Assembly (NCBI RefSeq): GCF_016808095.1
Contig: NC_068975.1
Coordinates: 24,435,501-24,499,500, forward strand
Origin: Vigna angularis
Taxonomy: Eukaryota > Streptophyta > Magnoliopsida > Fabales > Fabaceae
Direction: 5' to 3'
Length of the DNA stretch: 64,000 nt
Within the stretch, counting starts at the first letter, position 1; each line of letters opens with the position of its first letter. Of the stretch, positions 40,401 to 54,100 are shown one piece after another. Both the position numbers and the translations under genes were made by a program. The notes below the pieces were generated by a model. The model did no database searches and was not told the origin of the DNA. It saw only the letters and a list, made by a program, of their open reading frames with translations.

Positions 40401-42299
40401 GTTGTCGATGATGCATCACATCTCACTGCAATAAATTTTCAAAACAAATAAACATGCATTGGTTCATTTTTAATGCCACTTGGATCTTACTTTCTTCATC
40501 CTAGATGACTACAATGTATTTCTCTTCAAATGAAATTGGCTAAAGTTTTCATTTTTATTATTGAGGAGGTTATTTTAGTGAATTCATTTTAAAATAATGT
40601 ATTATGGAAAATCTAAAATTACTGTTTATATAGATTATGAAGGTTTGAAAGTGGTAACTCATACTGATGCATCTACCTGCTAGAACCCGTGTGTTGGAAT
40701 CAGGCCTTTAAAATAAAAGTGACAAAAACTATTTTCATTTTTAAGAAAATAAGTTTTTCAGGGAAATAATAGGTAAACTCTAAAAGGAATTTGAATAGTT
40801 TAAAAAACTTTTTCGTAATTTAGTCTTAGACTCTGTTTATAGGGATCAGCTCGTCTATAGACAGTTGTGAACACTTAAGAATTTTTTAAAAAAATGTTTA
40901 GAAAACTAGTAAACAGATGATATAGAGATTTATTTTTATACTGCTTCATTCCAATAACTACATTTATCCTTTAAAAATTAAAGGATTCCATTATCTTTGA
41001 AAAGATATAACGAGTTTTACCATTCCTAGTTTACAATAAGTATAACCACTTCTACATAAGATAATCCAACTGAATATAAGTTTAACTCTCTGGAGTTAAA
41101 CAACTAAGTGTTTTAAATTACTTTTGATTATTAAAAAACAACAAAGTGTTTTAAAATAAGTACATATATAAAAACTCTCTTAGAGAGGATATTTGTCGAT
41201 ACAAAGTTTATTTGAAAAACTTGTTATAAGAAGTTTTCTTTTTCAAAGAGTTAGACACCGCAAGAGAATAATAATGTAAAAGTATATGCAATTAGTTATT
41301 TTATTGTCTTCATGTAGTCTTTTTTATATATGCAACTTCAAAAAACATCGATTATTTAGTTTGATGTAGGTGTATAGCCTTTTATATTAGATCAAATACT
41401 ACTTTGCTTTTGCATAAACAAGTGTACTCTTTATACAAATTGGACATATAAAAAATATTTAAAAAATCATTCCGGAATGTGTTCACGTCTCTTAATGTTC
41501 TTTTAAATCAATAAAGAATTTTTAAATAAAGTATTTGTTTTTTTATAGATTTATACAAATAAAGACAAACAACACAACATAAAAAAGGATATTATTCATA
41601 TATTTGGATTCAAAATGTTAGATGTTCATCGTAACATTTAGCTTAATTATTATATTATAACATTTAGTGCAGTCATCTTTATAGACACTATTTATTTTTA
41701 CTAAACTTCAAAATAAAATATTCCTAGATAATCTTCTCTTATCATTTATCAGTATATAAATATTTTTTCAAAACTTTTTTTTACATAAAATATCATTTTC
41801 TGTTTTTTCTTTTAGTTAAAAACATTTTTTTTTTTAATTTTGAATCCTTTTTCAAGATAAGTATAACATATAACTAAACATTGAGCTTCCATAATATTTA
41901 AAAAATAAAGTAAATAAAACATAAAACTTCCATGTTATTTTGAATCATTATCTGCATATTATATGTTTTCGTACCAATTTCCATTATATCTGTTAATAAA
42001 TAAAATAAGAATAAGGATAAACTAATTTTAAATAAATTTTTAAAATATATATATATACGAATACATTTACAAATTTATAATATTATTATCTATTATTATA
42101 ACATCACATATATTTATTAATTATATTATCATTCACATCATAACTTATAAAATTTAAGGAATCAGTAATTACCCAAGACTCATGAATAACTCTTTTATAT
42201 AACAACATTATCTAAATGAAATAGGAGTAATTCATCACAACTCAAAACCTTTTCAAAGATGCATAATAATAATAATAAAATAAAAACTGTACTATATGA

Positions 42300-42500
42300 A
42301 GTATAGCGGCAGGTATTAATAGGTCAGATTGTGTTACGCTCTACTAAAATATAGACCTCTTTATGAAACATATCTGACTTGAGCGTCGAAGTGTCTTCTG
42401 CAGGTCAACCACCAATCGGAAAGGATTACTTGAAGAGTTGGTCGATCAGAGCATAACAACGAAGGACGACCGACCCCAGATAAATGTAACCGAAACAAAA
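42300..42500 (+). mobile_element. LTR/TRIM-like retroelement fragment
   Basis: Contains ACTTGAGCGTCGAAGTGTCT followed by TCTGCAGGT. This closely resembles a motif (TTGAGCGTCGGAGTG..TTTGCAGGT) that I recall as recurrent in plant LTR or terminal-repeat elements. G+C is raised over about 200 bp. No terminal repeats or target duplication could be set, so the limits are approximate. Confidence 0.45.
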
Positions 42501-43814
42501 ACTAAGACTCAAAACATACCAAGTTTTTTAGTATAAGAACATGATTTAGCTTTTCACCACCCAAACTTATATGGTTTAGACCATCGATAAAACTATAATA
42601 CATTTTTTATTTAATGTTTTTTTTTTACTTATAAATACCATAAACCTCGACTCAATGATATTGTCATCATAAATATCCACCTTTTCATAATTCGATCAAT
42701 TATTGTGTAAAATACAACTCAATTATATATTTCCAATCAAACATTTAATGATTACATGATTCAACCATATACATAATATAATTATAGCATTTAAATTCCA
42801 CAAATGAAACAAGCATTTGGAAAGAAAGGCATGTCAACTTAATTAAGTCACCATTTTTTAAACAATATTCTTTTTCAAGACAAGAATCAACATTGATCCT
42901 CGTTGCTTAAATTATGAAAGATAATTGTGTTTGCTTCTCTCACAAAAAGTTCAAAATATTACTTGAAAATTAAGTTATATTTCTTAAGTGACCAACAATG
43001 CTTTATACATACATTTAATGTCATTTCTTGAGCACAACTCGATTTCAAGGAGTATAGATGACAACAAAAGATACAAAATAATTAAAACATATTTTGAACA
43101 ATTTTAAAAACTATTTTCCTCCACTTAAACCTATTAGCTTAGTTTTAAATACCAAAATGCACCGTCTAAATAAACATATCAAGGTTTTCGTATATAAACC
43201 TTTTGTTTTTTTATTCACAATACCAATAAGAGATTCAATTCATCTAAATGCAACTCAAGCAATTCCATTTTTTGTATTTTTTTTATCATAATCATTTTAA
43301 ACTAAGGTTGTCAATATCAATCCAAAAGTTCAGGATAGTTCCCTTATTTAGAGGTAGTTTTGTTATGGAAGAAAACTAACTTCCATAATTATAAAACTTC
43401 TACAATGCTGAAACTTTCAAATAACTTTGAGAGTACACATTACAAAACCAAAATAACACCACTAGTTCAATCTAAAAGAAAGTTTATATTTATCAGTTGA
43501 TTAAACATGTGGATTACACACAACCCCACATGTGCTAGGAAAATAGAAAAAGAAGGATTAAAAAAACTTACCCAAATCAAAATTCTGATAAAATACTTAA
43601 TCAAATCTTTTTCAACCTTTAAATATTGCGATGTGATCGTGAAAATGATAGAATATTAATCTAAAAACTTATAGAGAATATAGAATATTTATACTTTTAA
43701 AGAGATGAAAGTTTATAATAAATGCAAAATGAACTCAAATCAATTGAAGCTTACATAATCAAACATAATTTCAAATTAAAAGAAATATTTTTCATAATTA
43801 AAAATTGCAGTATT

Positions 43815-44055
43815 TATAAAATTTTAAATCTTTCCCTTTTCAATAAAATAAAAATAATCATTTAATATTTAAATCTCTCTTTTTTATAAAAATAGAAAAT
43901 ATCCTTTTCAGTTTTTAATCTTTCCTTTTTCATAAACAAAAAATATATTTTCAAATTTTAAAGTGTCCTGTTTTATAAAACAATAAATTTTGAATATTTC
44001 TTTTAATGAAAAAATCTTTTCAAATTATGAATCGTTCCTTTTCATAAAACTTTTA
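43815..44055. repeat. Degenerate direct-repeat field
   Basis: The phrase TCTTTCCYTTTTCATAAAA, or a close variant, recurs about five times at intervals of roughly 50-60 bp, with poly-A/T-rich spacers between. It is a diverged tandem array without coding content. Confidence 0.5.
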
Positions 44056-45888
44056 AGATATTTTTAGCGAAAGTATTGTATAGCGGATATTTTTATTTTT
44101 TTTTAGTTTTTATGAAAGGAAAGAAGATTTTAAAGTTATTCATATTTCTTTATCATATGAAATAATGAAAATATTTATCACGAGAAAGGAAAAAAAATTA
44201 AAATATTAAAAGATTCATCATAATCCAAAGCTTCAATTATAAGAAAATGATAGGATAAAGAGACCTTTGCGCAATATTTTCAATCTTTGTCGTAAAGTTA
44301 TTTGTTTACCAATATACGTATTATTTTATAATATTAGTAATCTTTTCCAACTTATGTCAAACGTAATTATTTTCTGTTAACATCAACATATATTATTTTT
44401 ATTCGATATCAATCAGTTATTTCTCAATCAACATCACTATGTTATTTTTTTAGCCGTGGTCAAATAGGATTTTTATATTATTATTATTGATGTCAATAAA
44501 ACTATTTTTTATTGAGAGTAAGAGCGTTTTGTTTAATTTTGATATAAATTATTTATTCTTTTATATTGTAAATATTATTTATTCACTATCACAAAATAGA
44601 CTTTTCGATGTATGACAAACTGTTATCTATTTATTATTATGATTATTTTTTTATTCATGTTTTCAAGGTTGAAATTATAAGTTTTATATTTGTTTGTAAT
44701 TAAAATGTTTTATCCAAATAAAAAAAAGGTTTAAAATATAATAAATTTGAATAGTTTTATCTGAACAAAACAATTAGAAATTAGAAATTTAATAAATTCA
44801 AAAATAAAGTAATTTAAATTCAATACATTTAAATTTCCTGCAAGTTATAATTTATCCAAATATAAGGTTAAGTTGAACAAGGAGTTATCGTAAACATCAA
44901 CAATCTATAAAATAAATAAGGAAAAACTTTTTACTCATTGGAATCAAACAATCTGATTTGACTTTCGCTTAGATTTTGTGTGTTAGATTTGCTAAATTTT
45001 GCTACTATAAGCTAACAAACAAATGCACTGCTAGAAATTTAGACTAACAAAAATTCATCCTTTTAACCTAAAGAGAGAAAAAAACTCAGTCTGAACATAA
45101 TTTTGTTCACTTTACTTTATATTTACTCTTTGTTGCTTCCAAGTTTGTAACTTCGGAAAAGAAAAAAAAGGTAGATATCCTTAAAAAAATTGTAGAGAGA
45201 AAGTAGGTTTTAGATATAATGATTTTATAGAAAAATGTAAAATAAAATGATCTTATTTATATATGTGTTTTTTTTTTAAAAACTTAAATCTTTAGCATTC
45301 TTCATTTAAAAATCTCCTGAAAACAAGTCATTACATAAAATGGTCACATTGCTGCATTTTTATGAGTTGAAAGGCTTAATTTAATCTTTTATTAACAACA
45401 GACCAAATTTCATAAAATAAAAAATATTAGCACTAAGAATGTTGTTTGAGCAAGACACATGATCTTCATCTTTTTTTGATGACAAAAGCTCACGGCATGT
45501 TCGGAGACAATAACATAGGATTTTAGATATTGTTACTCCAGAATATTGTTACATCACATCAATCATAATTTCTGAATTCTACTATATAGTGAGTCCACAA
45601 ACAGCTAAATCAACACAACGGATTTCCCAGCTAAAACAAAGTATCAGAGATGACATAAATGAAGGTTCTATTCTACCAAACAAAACCAAGTTTTCTGGTT
45701 TTTTGGTCTAATATTGTAAAAGCAAAGCCAATGAGATTCATGGAAATCATACCAAACTAAACCAAGAAGCCTGAATTATGATGGCTATCAGTTAGGGAAA
45801 CTAAAGCATTTTTTGAACTCATTATGAACACAAAAATTCCAAAAAGCAGCGAAAAAGAGAAAAGTGGATCCAACAAGAATCCTGAAAT

Positions 45889-46830
45889 CTAAGGTACATA
45901 ATCATTTTCAATCGTTGGTCTTGTGCGAGTCCCCACTGCTAGTGGTGCTTTGGTGCCTCCAATGGATGCCATATGCAAAGTTTCATTGCTCTCAGCTGCC
46001 CATTCCAACTGCTGAATCTTCATCCCTTGTTTGGTTCTCCTCACTTTAGCAATCAATAGACTCAACATGATCAACAACAGGCACCCACCAACAAATGATG
46101 CAACAATTATCCACACCTTGTGCTTGTTCCTAGTACCTCCTTTTCCAACATCAGCAGCCACAGCAACAGCAGCAGGTGCTGGAGATGGGGCATTAGACTC
46201 CACAACAATAGAGAAGTGGCCTTGTTGGACTGTTGAACATACATTACCATGTGATAGGATGTCAAATTGCACAGAACCTTGTAGATCAAAGTACACACAC
46301 TTTGGCACTGACCCTGATGGTGCTGGTTTTACATGAGGGAACTTGATCAAAATTGGCTTATCAGAAGCTCTAATGTCCAATTCAGGCAACTCAGAAGCAT
46401 TCAAAGTGGCACCACTGTATGACATCAGACCCAAAACAGGAGCCAAATAAGAGTAACCAGGCAAAGGGTAAAACTTCTCAGACCAGTTGCCCAAGTTGTG
46501 GTACACCAAAACAAGCCTCTCCACATAAGGCTGTTCAAACACCCCAATTGGGATCTGAAACTCTTCGTACCTTTCAACACCTCTGGTCCTCAGACTACCA
46601 CTCCTAAGCCTCATTGCTGAAACTCTAATCCCCGTTAGGTTTCTGGGCACTTGGGCATCATAGGGTACCCCAGTTTTTGGCCTCAAAAATGCCTTAAAGG
46701 CGCAATCTTGAAGAATGGCATCAAGGGTCCGGGATGACATTGCAGTGTCAGGTGGGAGCTGAGCGATTGAAAGTGGCAGAGAAAGAAGTAATGGCAACAA
46801 TGAGAACAAAAAAATGGTTCCAACCCTCAT
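45889..46830 (-). CDS. DUF1191-family type I membrane protein
   Basis: Intronless ORF of 313 aa. The start is the ATG at 46830; the codon before it in the open frame is TTG and is not a plausible start. Residues 1-24 (MRVGTIFLFSLLPLLLSLPL...AQ) form a signal peptide. An extracellular domain of about 200 residues carries several N-glycosylation sequons and the family pattern LDAILQDCAFKAFLRPKTG, LPGYSYLAPVLGLMSYSG and CVYFDLQGSVQF. A Pro/Ala-rich linker (SNAPSPAPAAVAVAA) precedes one transmembrane helix (about 239-261), a basic stop-transfer stretch and a cytosolic tail of about 50 residues with EWAAESNETLHMASIGGTKA. The layout matches the plant-specific DUF1191 family, whose biochemical role is unknown to me. 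It is probably at the plasma membrane or in the secretory pathway. Purine-rich repeats (GAGAGA, about 46940-46962) lie in its likely 5' leader. Confidence 0.92.
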   Translation of the reverse strand: MRVGTIFLFSLLPLLLSLPLSIAQLPPDTAMSSRTLDAILQDCAFKAFLRPKTGVPYDAQVPRNLTGIRVSAMRLRSGSLRTRGVERYEEFQIPIGVFEQPYVERLVLVYHNLGNWSEKFYPLPGYSYLAPVLGLMSYSGATLNASELPELDIRASDKPILIKFPHVKPAPSGSVPKCVYFDLQGSVQFDILSHGNVCSTVQQGHFSIVVESNAPSPAPAAVAVAADVGKGGTRNKHKVWIIVASFVGGCLLLIMLSLLIAKVRRTKQGMKIQQLEWAAESNETLHMASIGGTKAPLAVGTRTRPTIENDYVP

Positions 46831-48863
46831 CAAGATCTCATTCGTTCAGTCAAAATCAAATTAAAACCACCAATATCTCTAACACTGAAAGAAACAGCCA
46901 GAGACTCAGACACGCAAAGAATGCAACACAGAGACAGAAAATAGAGAGAGAAAGAGAGAGACTTTACAATTTAAAGTACACAAGGTGAGCAAAAAGTGTT
47001 GACCATTCTGTTTATGCAATCTGCAGATACCAATGACGAAAGGAAAAACGGCAGAAACCCCACCCCCCAAGAACTAAAAATCAGATCTTTCATGGGACCA
47101 AGTGACGTGATGTGGTGGGCTGTGGGGAAAATGTTGAAATTGTCGTCAAAGATTCAGTCTGGTGTTTCAGATTGAAGGAAGTAGCAAACAGGCACGGCCT
47201 TATCCCATTCCAGAATCTGGTTGAAGAACAAAAATGGTGGGGAGGGAGAGAGAGAAAATGGGTTGAGGAAAGAAAGAAAATTAACAAATTGCAAAAATAT
47301 CAAGAATCAGGATATGTAAGAAGAGGAAGCTTTGCCGTTTGAGATTGGGAATGGAGATACTCACACTCACACTCACATTGATGTACATGTCAATGTGCTA
47401 CTGCATGCAAATTCCTCCTTCTGCTGTTCTGTTCTGTTTTGCTGTGTTGTTGTGTTGTATTGTATTGTGTTTCATGGGACCCTAATTTGCCAATTTTAGA
47501 TTTTACTTGGATTGTTTTTCTGCTTATGTATATTTTCTGGTACATTTTTATCTGATTACCAATGTGCTGTAAATATATATATTATTTTCTTTCTAAAACT
47601 CGGTCAATAGTTTTTCACTATTGTATTTTGTAATAGGTAATCTAAAGAAAAATCATTAGATTTGTGTCTAGTAGGAATATATTAGATATTTTCCAGAATT
47701 ATAGAGTTAAGAAGATTTTTTTAAGATTCTGAATTAAATCCAGAGAGAATAATGGTTTTTAAAAAGATAGAGGAAAAGGTGAAAAACATTGCAATTTGAG
47801 GGTGTCAAATCAAGTAGGTACCAACAAGCATGTGAACTCTGTACTAAAAAGAAGCATGTGAAGCTGTTTCATAGGTAGAGAGGTGGAAAAATAGCTGGTA
47901 ATTGCAACTGTAATTTAATAATAGCATTATTATTAAGGCATACATTTAATAGTCAATGCTACAACTAACTTCCTGTCTCAGTGGCTTCTTCAACTGCCTA
48001 ATTAGGAAAAAAGGATGTCAAAAAAACTTAAGAGCTTCTGATAACTATTCAACATTAATATAAAAAAAAAAGTTAATATGGAATTTAATTTTAAAGTCAA
48101 GACAGTTATCATGAACAGCAGCACTGCTGCTACCTTGTGAAATCACTTTTTCATTTTATTATTCAATAATAAAAATTGACATGTTGATTATTTATTACAT
48201 GTTCTGTTTTTTTTTTCTCTTGGTTGCTGAATGGACGTTAAACTTTCCAAGGATTCCTATTTAAAACGCAGTTTAAAAAGATTTGTCATCCATAATCAAT
48301 CAAGTTGCGTCATGGGTCTCTTTTTCTTTTTTCCATGGCGTCATCACTTTCATAATCCTTGTCGTAAGTAGTTTTTATTTTAAATAGTAAATACCAGTAA
48401 AAGAATTGTATTCAATTTCAATCTCAATATTTTAATCTTAAGGATCAAAATTAAATTTTGACTAAAAACTTTTATTTTCTTTTCAAACAAATTATTCTTT
48501 TATACAGAATATATTTTTTTACTATAATTGCCATAATAAGAACTTCTTATTTCTACGAAAATGGAAAAATCTTGGGGTATCATCACTACATAAATAGTAA
48601 ATGAAATAGTAATAATAATAATAATAATAATAATTTTGAATAAGTTAAATTAGGTGACAATGAAAGAGGGTGTGAAAGAAACTGTAAATTGGAAAGGATA
48701 ACTAAATTTCAGTAAAAAATCAGAGAGAAAAGCGAAAGAAACTCGATCCTTGTCTATCGGAAGAGTATCTTTTGGCAGACGCCATCATCATATCATATCA
48801 TGCCCACAGATTCCACTTCTGAAACAAAGCTTTCTCCATTCTCAAGCCTCACATTTTTTTTTC

Positions 48864-48938
<75 letters not shown>

Positions 48939-51100
48939 GTAAAAATCGTGTTAAACTCGCAATGGTTATTTATCCTATTATTTTAAATGATAAAAAATAT
49001 GGCTTAATAACAAATATCAATAATGTAATTAACTGGATCTGTTTATTCTGGGGAAGCTCTAACTCGGTACATATTTTCTGATTTGGATCTGTTTTGTATT
49101 GATGAACATCCTAATGAAAAAGCAATCCACAGAAAGCTTTTTTTTTCAAATATTATAAGTTTTTACTGTAAGTTAAAGCATATATGTTTTCAGTTAAACT
49201 TCAAACCCTTTAAACAAAAAGAAGTTTGTGATTAACCAATATTTCTTATGGTTAAGGTTTACCTTGGTGGTGATTAGATTACTAGTTTAAAGCTTTAAGT
49301 CAATCTCGTGCAATAATAATAAGTATAGATGGGTATATAGTAGGACTATTTGTTCAGTTATAGACTAAACCGTAAATTCTTATTTAGATTTATGCAAATT
49401 ATTTTCAAAACCGAATAGTTATCAAAATGAATCGATTAGTCAGATCAATTGACTAACTTAGAAATAAATTGTGACTAATCGTAATTAGGTTTGTGTTAAT
49501 CAAAAGTTTATTTCAATTTATAAATACAAGTTTAAAGTAAGAAGGTAAACATTTTGCATTTATTATATTACTAATATCTAAACTGTCAATGTTAAGTTGA
49601 CTATGATATCAGAGTACTTTTACAAGTATCCTCGAAACTATGATTTTGTTAGGAATTAAACTTTAGGACAACTTTTGAATCTCAAACGACTCATTAAACT
49701 TTAGATTATTGATCTCAAAGGAAAATATTTCTATGCTTTTTATTTCAGGGATATTTGGTCTCTAATAAAAATAAGAAATAAATGTGATAGATAAAATTAA
49801 TTATAATTAAATTTGATATTTTATAAATTGGTTTACTTTCAAAAATTTAATTTAAGTTATTCAATTTTAATATTATTTTTAAAATATAACTGATTATTTT
49901 AATAATAATATACTAATAACGTTAACTCATTCATGTTTTTTTTTCTTTTTAATTTTTATTTGTCAGTGAAATGTAAACGTGACAACAACTTTTTTTTTAA
50001 ACTAGAACAATTTTATTTTTTTAAATTAAAATCAAATTTAACATTATATAAATATTATAATGATATTTGTATTAATATTTTTAACAAATTTATTTAAATT
50101 TATATTTTATATTAAATCTTATTTAAATTTTATTTTAAATATTTATATACCAGTAATTTCACACTATTATGTGTGGTGTGATAAAGACTCTCTCCATTAA
50201 ACCCTTTTAACTTTTATATAATTATTATAATGATATTTTTATTAAAATTAATATTTTTAATAATTTTAAGTTTATTTAAATTTTGTTTTAAAATTTTACA
50301 TTTATATTTATAAAATTGCCATTTTTAAATCAACTCATACAAATATTTGAAACAAAGATTAATAAATATAATTTAAATAAAAATCTTGTTAAAATATCAT
50401 TATAACATTGATATAAAAATTAAATCTAATTATAATTTAAAAGGAAACAAAATCATTTTATTTAATAAAACTTAAAACTAAGTTGAAATAAAATAATAAA
50501 ATAAAAAAATTAAATTAAGATTTTATACACGACACTTATTTCAATTGTAACACATAACACTGAATATTACGTAACAAAATCTTCATAAAAAAATCTTCAT
50601 TTACTAATTAAAAAAATATATTTAAAAAAAATAAAAAAAAAATCATAAACTGAAACATCACACATAAGTTAACATCATTATTACAATATTAATAGAAACA
50701 ATCAAATTACATCACATTTTAAAAAATAAAATTCGATGAAGATTCGATTAAAACCAACCAAAACCTAAAGACCTAAGTGAGATTTTCAAATAAATAGTAA
50801 ACTATCAGTATGAGAACTAACATAATTTAAACCAAATATTAAATATGAGTTGATGATTTTGACAAGTTTAGCCATGATACAGGAACTTTTTGTCATGTAT
50901 TGCTGCTTTGACATAAGTAACATATGCTGATATAATGAAAAAATAAAAAAATGAAACCCAAAGTTACAGGAGATAAGGTTAAGGTACAAAATTACATCAA
51001 GGAAATGTCACCCACGATACATGAAACGAGCAGCATATAAATATAAAATAAAAGAAGTATAAAAAGAGGTGCATCACTATCTCAACAGACGACTTTCATG
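46831..51100. other. DUF1191 gene upstream region and AT-rich spacer
   Basis: The first 500 bases hold the likely leader and promoter of the DUF1191 gene, with GA/CT-rich runs around 46940 and 47240-47280. Beyond that lie AT-rich DNA, an AAT microsatellite at about 48609-48633 and a long AT run at 48866-48934. The stretch from 49.1 to 51.1 kb shows no gene; its right end includes the 3' untranslated region of the coiled-coil gene. Confidence 0.55.
48866..48934. repeat. (AT)n microsatellite, about 34 units
   Basis: Uninterrupted AT run preceded by a T-rich tract. The two overlapping Ile-Tyr-repeat frames across it are artefacts. Confidence 0.96.
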
Positions 51101-54100
51101 TTATTTTGCATCATGTCCTGTGATGGAAGAGATGCTTCTAGTGGTTTCAGAATTCCGTGAATCCTTTACGATTTTAACATCCTTTCCAGATACAGTAGAT
51201 GGGATGCCTCTGGTTAATTCTGAAGTGATGCCAAGGTTGGGATCTGGAGACTGTGATAGGGGGGATGTGGGTGTAGTAATAGAATCCAGGGATATATTAG
51301 GCACTTGGGGGAGGTTAAGAGGGTTAACTTCAGTGACTTCTTCAGTACTCTCGTCGAAGTAGACAACATCCTGCATTGTAAGTTGGTGGTATTCAACAAC
51401 CTCCCTTAGAAAGCGATTCTCACGGGCATAAACTGAGTTCTCGTGCGCCAGGCGAGCTTTTTCAGCAAGAAGAGATTCAAGTTGCAGTCGTATCTGTAAT
51501 GGGAATTACAAGTATGTTCAAAACACATTTTTCGTGAGGACTAATCTGATAATCGAATCAATTGGGTGAGATTTTTTGGTTCCTTTTTCTGAATGGCATT
51601 GGGAAGTGGGGCGAATGATGCAAACAATAGAGAAGAGGAAAAGAACAAGGGGAAGGATAAGATGGGTTGCGGTCCATATACAATAAGTGAGCTTAGAAAC
51701 TGACACTGTTTAATAAAGTCAAATAAAATGTGAATTAACCCAACCATCAAATCATACGATAACTATCTTGATAATCAGGAATGAAATAGAACAAGTCAAA
51801 TGGTCAACAAATACTTTTATATTATGCAACATAAGAGTGTGACAAAGTATCTGTTGGATATCACATATAAACAAGAAATATAATCAAATTATTATAGTAT
51901 ATAACGGAGTGCATAACCTCAGCCCGAACCCATCAAAGAGTTAGATGTATTGGAGATTTCATAGCCTAAGAGTTAGATGTATTGGAGATTTCATATGAAC
52001 TAGTGATATGACGATTTAAGACATGATGCCTCATAATGGAATGCGCAAGGTTAAACTATCTATGACACATCATAGACCATTCATTAACCCCACGTGTTGG
52101 TTTGATTGGTTCAGTCACTTCAATAACACAATTATTTTAAAAATTAAAAAATAAAATATATTCTTTTAACTTAAACAGGTTAGCCTGCCTGATTGTTCCC
52201 ATGTAGCCAACTCAACCTAGATGAAAAATGTAATTAGGCTTGGGCACTTGGCTCTAATTATTGTAAACAAATTATACATAAGGGCAACCAGCATTAGCCA
52301 CCTCAGCTCAAGTTTAAATTAGATGGGCTCGGATAAAAAAAATTGTTAAAAACATATTAAGAAACTTTTTCATACAAATTTCAAGGAAAAAAGTAAAAAT
52401 GAAATAAAATTCTACATTAGCTAAAATTAGTTTGTATACAAGTTAAAAAATAAAAAAATTAGAAAAATTATGAGAGTCTCTACATATTAATTTATCCCTA
52501 AGCTAATTTTAATTTATGAAAAAATTGATTTTATTTTTTCTTTTTCTTCAATAAGTGCTTAAGGAGAAATTTGTCCAAATAGATCATAAAGGTTTTTACT
52601 GTTAGATGTTGTTAGATTGAGAGAATGGGGCAGATGGAAATAAAATAGAACATTTGGTGAGAGAAGAAAAGTAAAGAAATCATTTTAAAAATGGTGGAAC
52701 TCATTAATTATTTCTAACCTACTTTTATTCTCTTCATCTCTTCTCTATTCTTGTTCAATCAAAACACATTTAATTTCTACATTATTTCTCATCTAGTTCT
52801 ACTCTGGCAACTTATTTTTTTCTCTCTTTATTCCTATCCTCTGTACCCAACAAAACATTATTAATGTGCTAAATATAAGAGACATGTGGGCTCCACAGGG
52901 ATGCACAATGTCAGCTCCTAACATCTTTACAGTTGATCCATAAAGTCAAGTTAAACTCAAACTTTAAAAAGAAGAAAACTTGAAGTCTAGCAAGTAAAAG
53001 GGTCAACAACCATCCAAGAATAATTCTAAAATTGTAACGAAAATGACAACCAGAAAATAAGCAGGCTGCAATGTTAAAGTACTACTATCATACATTATAA
53101 GTTTAAACCCCTGAATGCGTAGCATAAAATTAAAAATAGCTAGCCAGTGCACAAGGCTTCTACCTATATAGGGTTTGAAGTGCGTTAAACAAAAGTGGCT
53201 TTATCATTATGCGGCGTGAATTTAAGGATCAATAAGAACCACGTCATAAAAAGCATAAAATAATTCATAACTGAAACAAAAGTAAAGGCCAACTGTGCTA
53301 AAAAAAAAATAGATTGGAAAAGGGGACGTGTGAAATCAAATATGTGAAAACAATATCAAATATGCGGAGAAATCAAATGTGAAAAGAATAGCAGATGATA
53401 ACCTTCTGTATGCCACTGAAATATGCATAAAAGGGGAACTAATGAAATTGAAAAACCAAAAGGATAAAAAAGGACAATGAGACATGCATACCAAATCATC
53501 ATCATCATCTTGGTTGTCTCCCCTTTCACGATTCTCACGGAGGATTTTATTTTCTTCCTCTAGCTGAGCGCATCGATCCTTTGCAAAAGCTAGATCAGCT
53601 TTGACAGTCTTCAACTCCCGAAGAAGTAGTTTTGCTTTGGCAGCCATTGCCATTGCAACCTGTGACATAAACAAAAATGCAAACAACACATCTTATAAAG
53701 AAGATTAAGATATATTCATAGAAGCTGATAAATGATTCAACTTGGAACCATGCTAGGAATAATTCAGTCATAAACTTTAATATATGATCATGAAACAAAC
53801 ATACTAAAAATCAACTTTTTTTTTCCTTTGGAGAAAAGGGAATATATAAATCAGGAATATTAAACATGATCCTTTATCTAAAGAAACACGCACAAAAGGA
53901 AATACAAAAGTATTCATGCATTAGTGATGATATCAATCCAACACATGGTATATAAGAATAGTAAAGGCAAAATAATGAGTTGAGAAAAACCTGAAAAGTA
54001 ACACCAAAGTATTAATTTGGCATTACTCTTGCTTCAGCTGTAGAGTCCACAAGATTGACCTAGGATGATTATGGCTATGGCTATGTGCAAGTTTTAGGGC

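Larger units (their letters stand above)
40401..45888. other. AT-rich intergenic stretch with repeat remnants
   Basis: More than 5 kb of highly AT-rich DNA with no recognisable exon. It contains an LTR/TRIM-like fragment near 42.3-42.5 kb and a degenerate direct-repeat field near 43.8-44.1 kb. The last few hundred bases (about 45450-45888) probably include the 3' untranslated region of the DUF1191 gene. Confidence 0.55.

Noticed and set aside
46831..46833. An extra first residue in the DUF1191 ORF
   Set aside because: The codon is TTG; the first ATG is at 46830.
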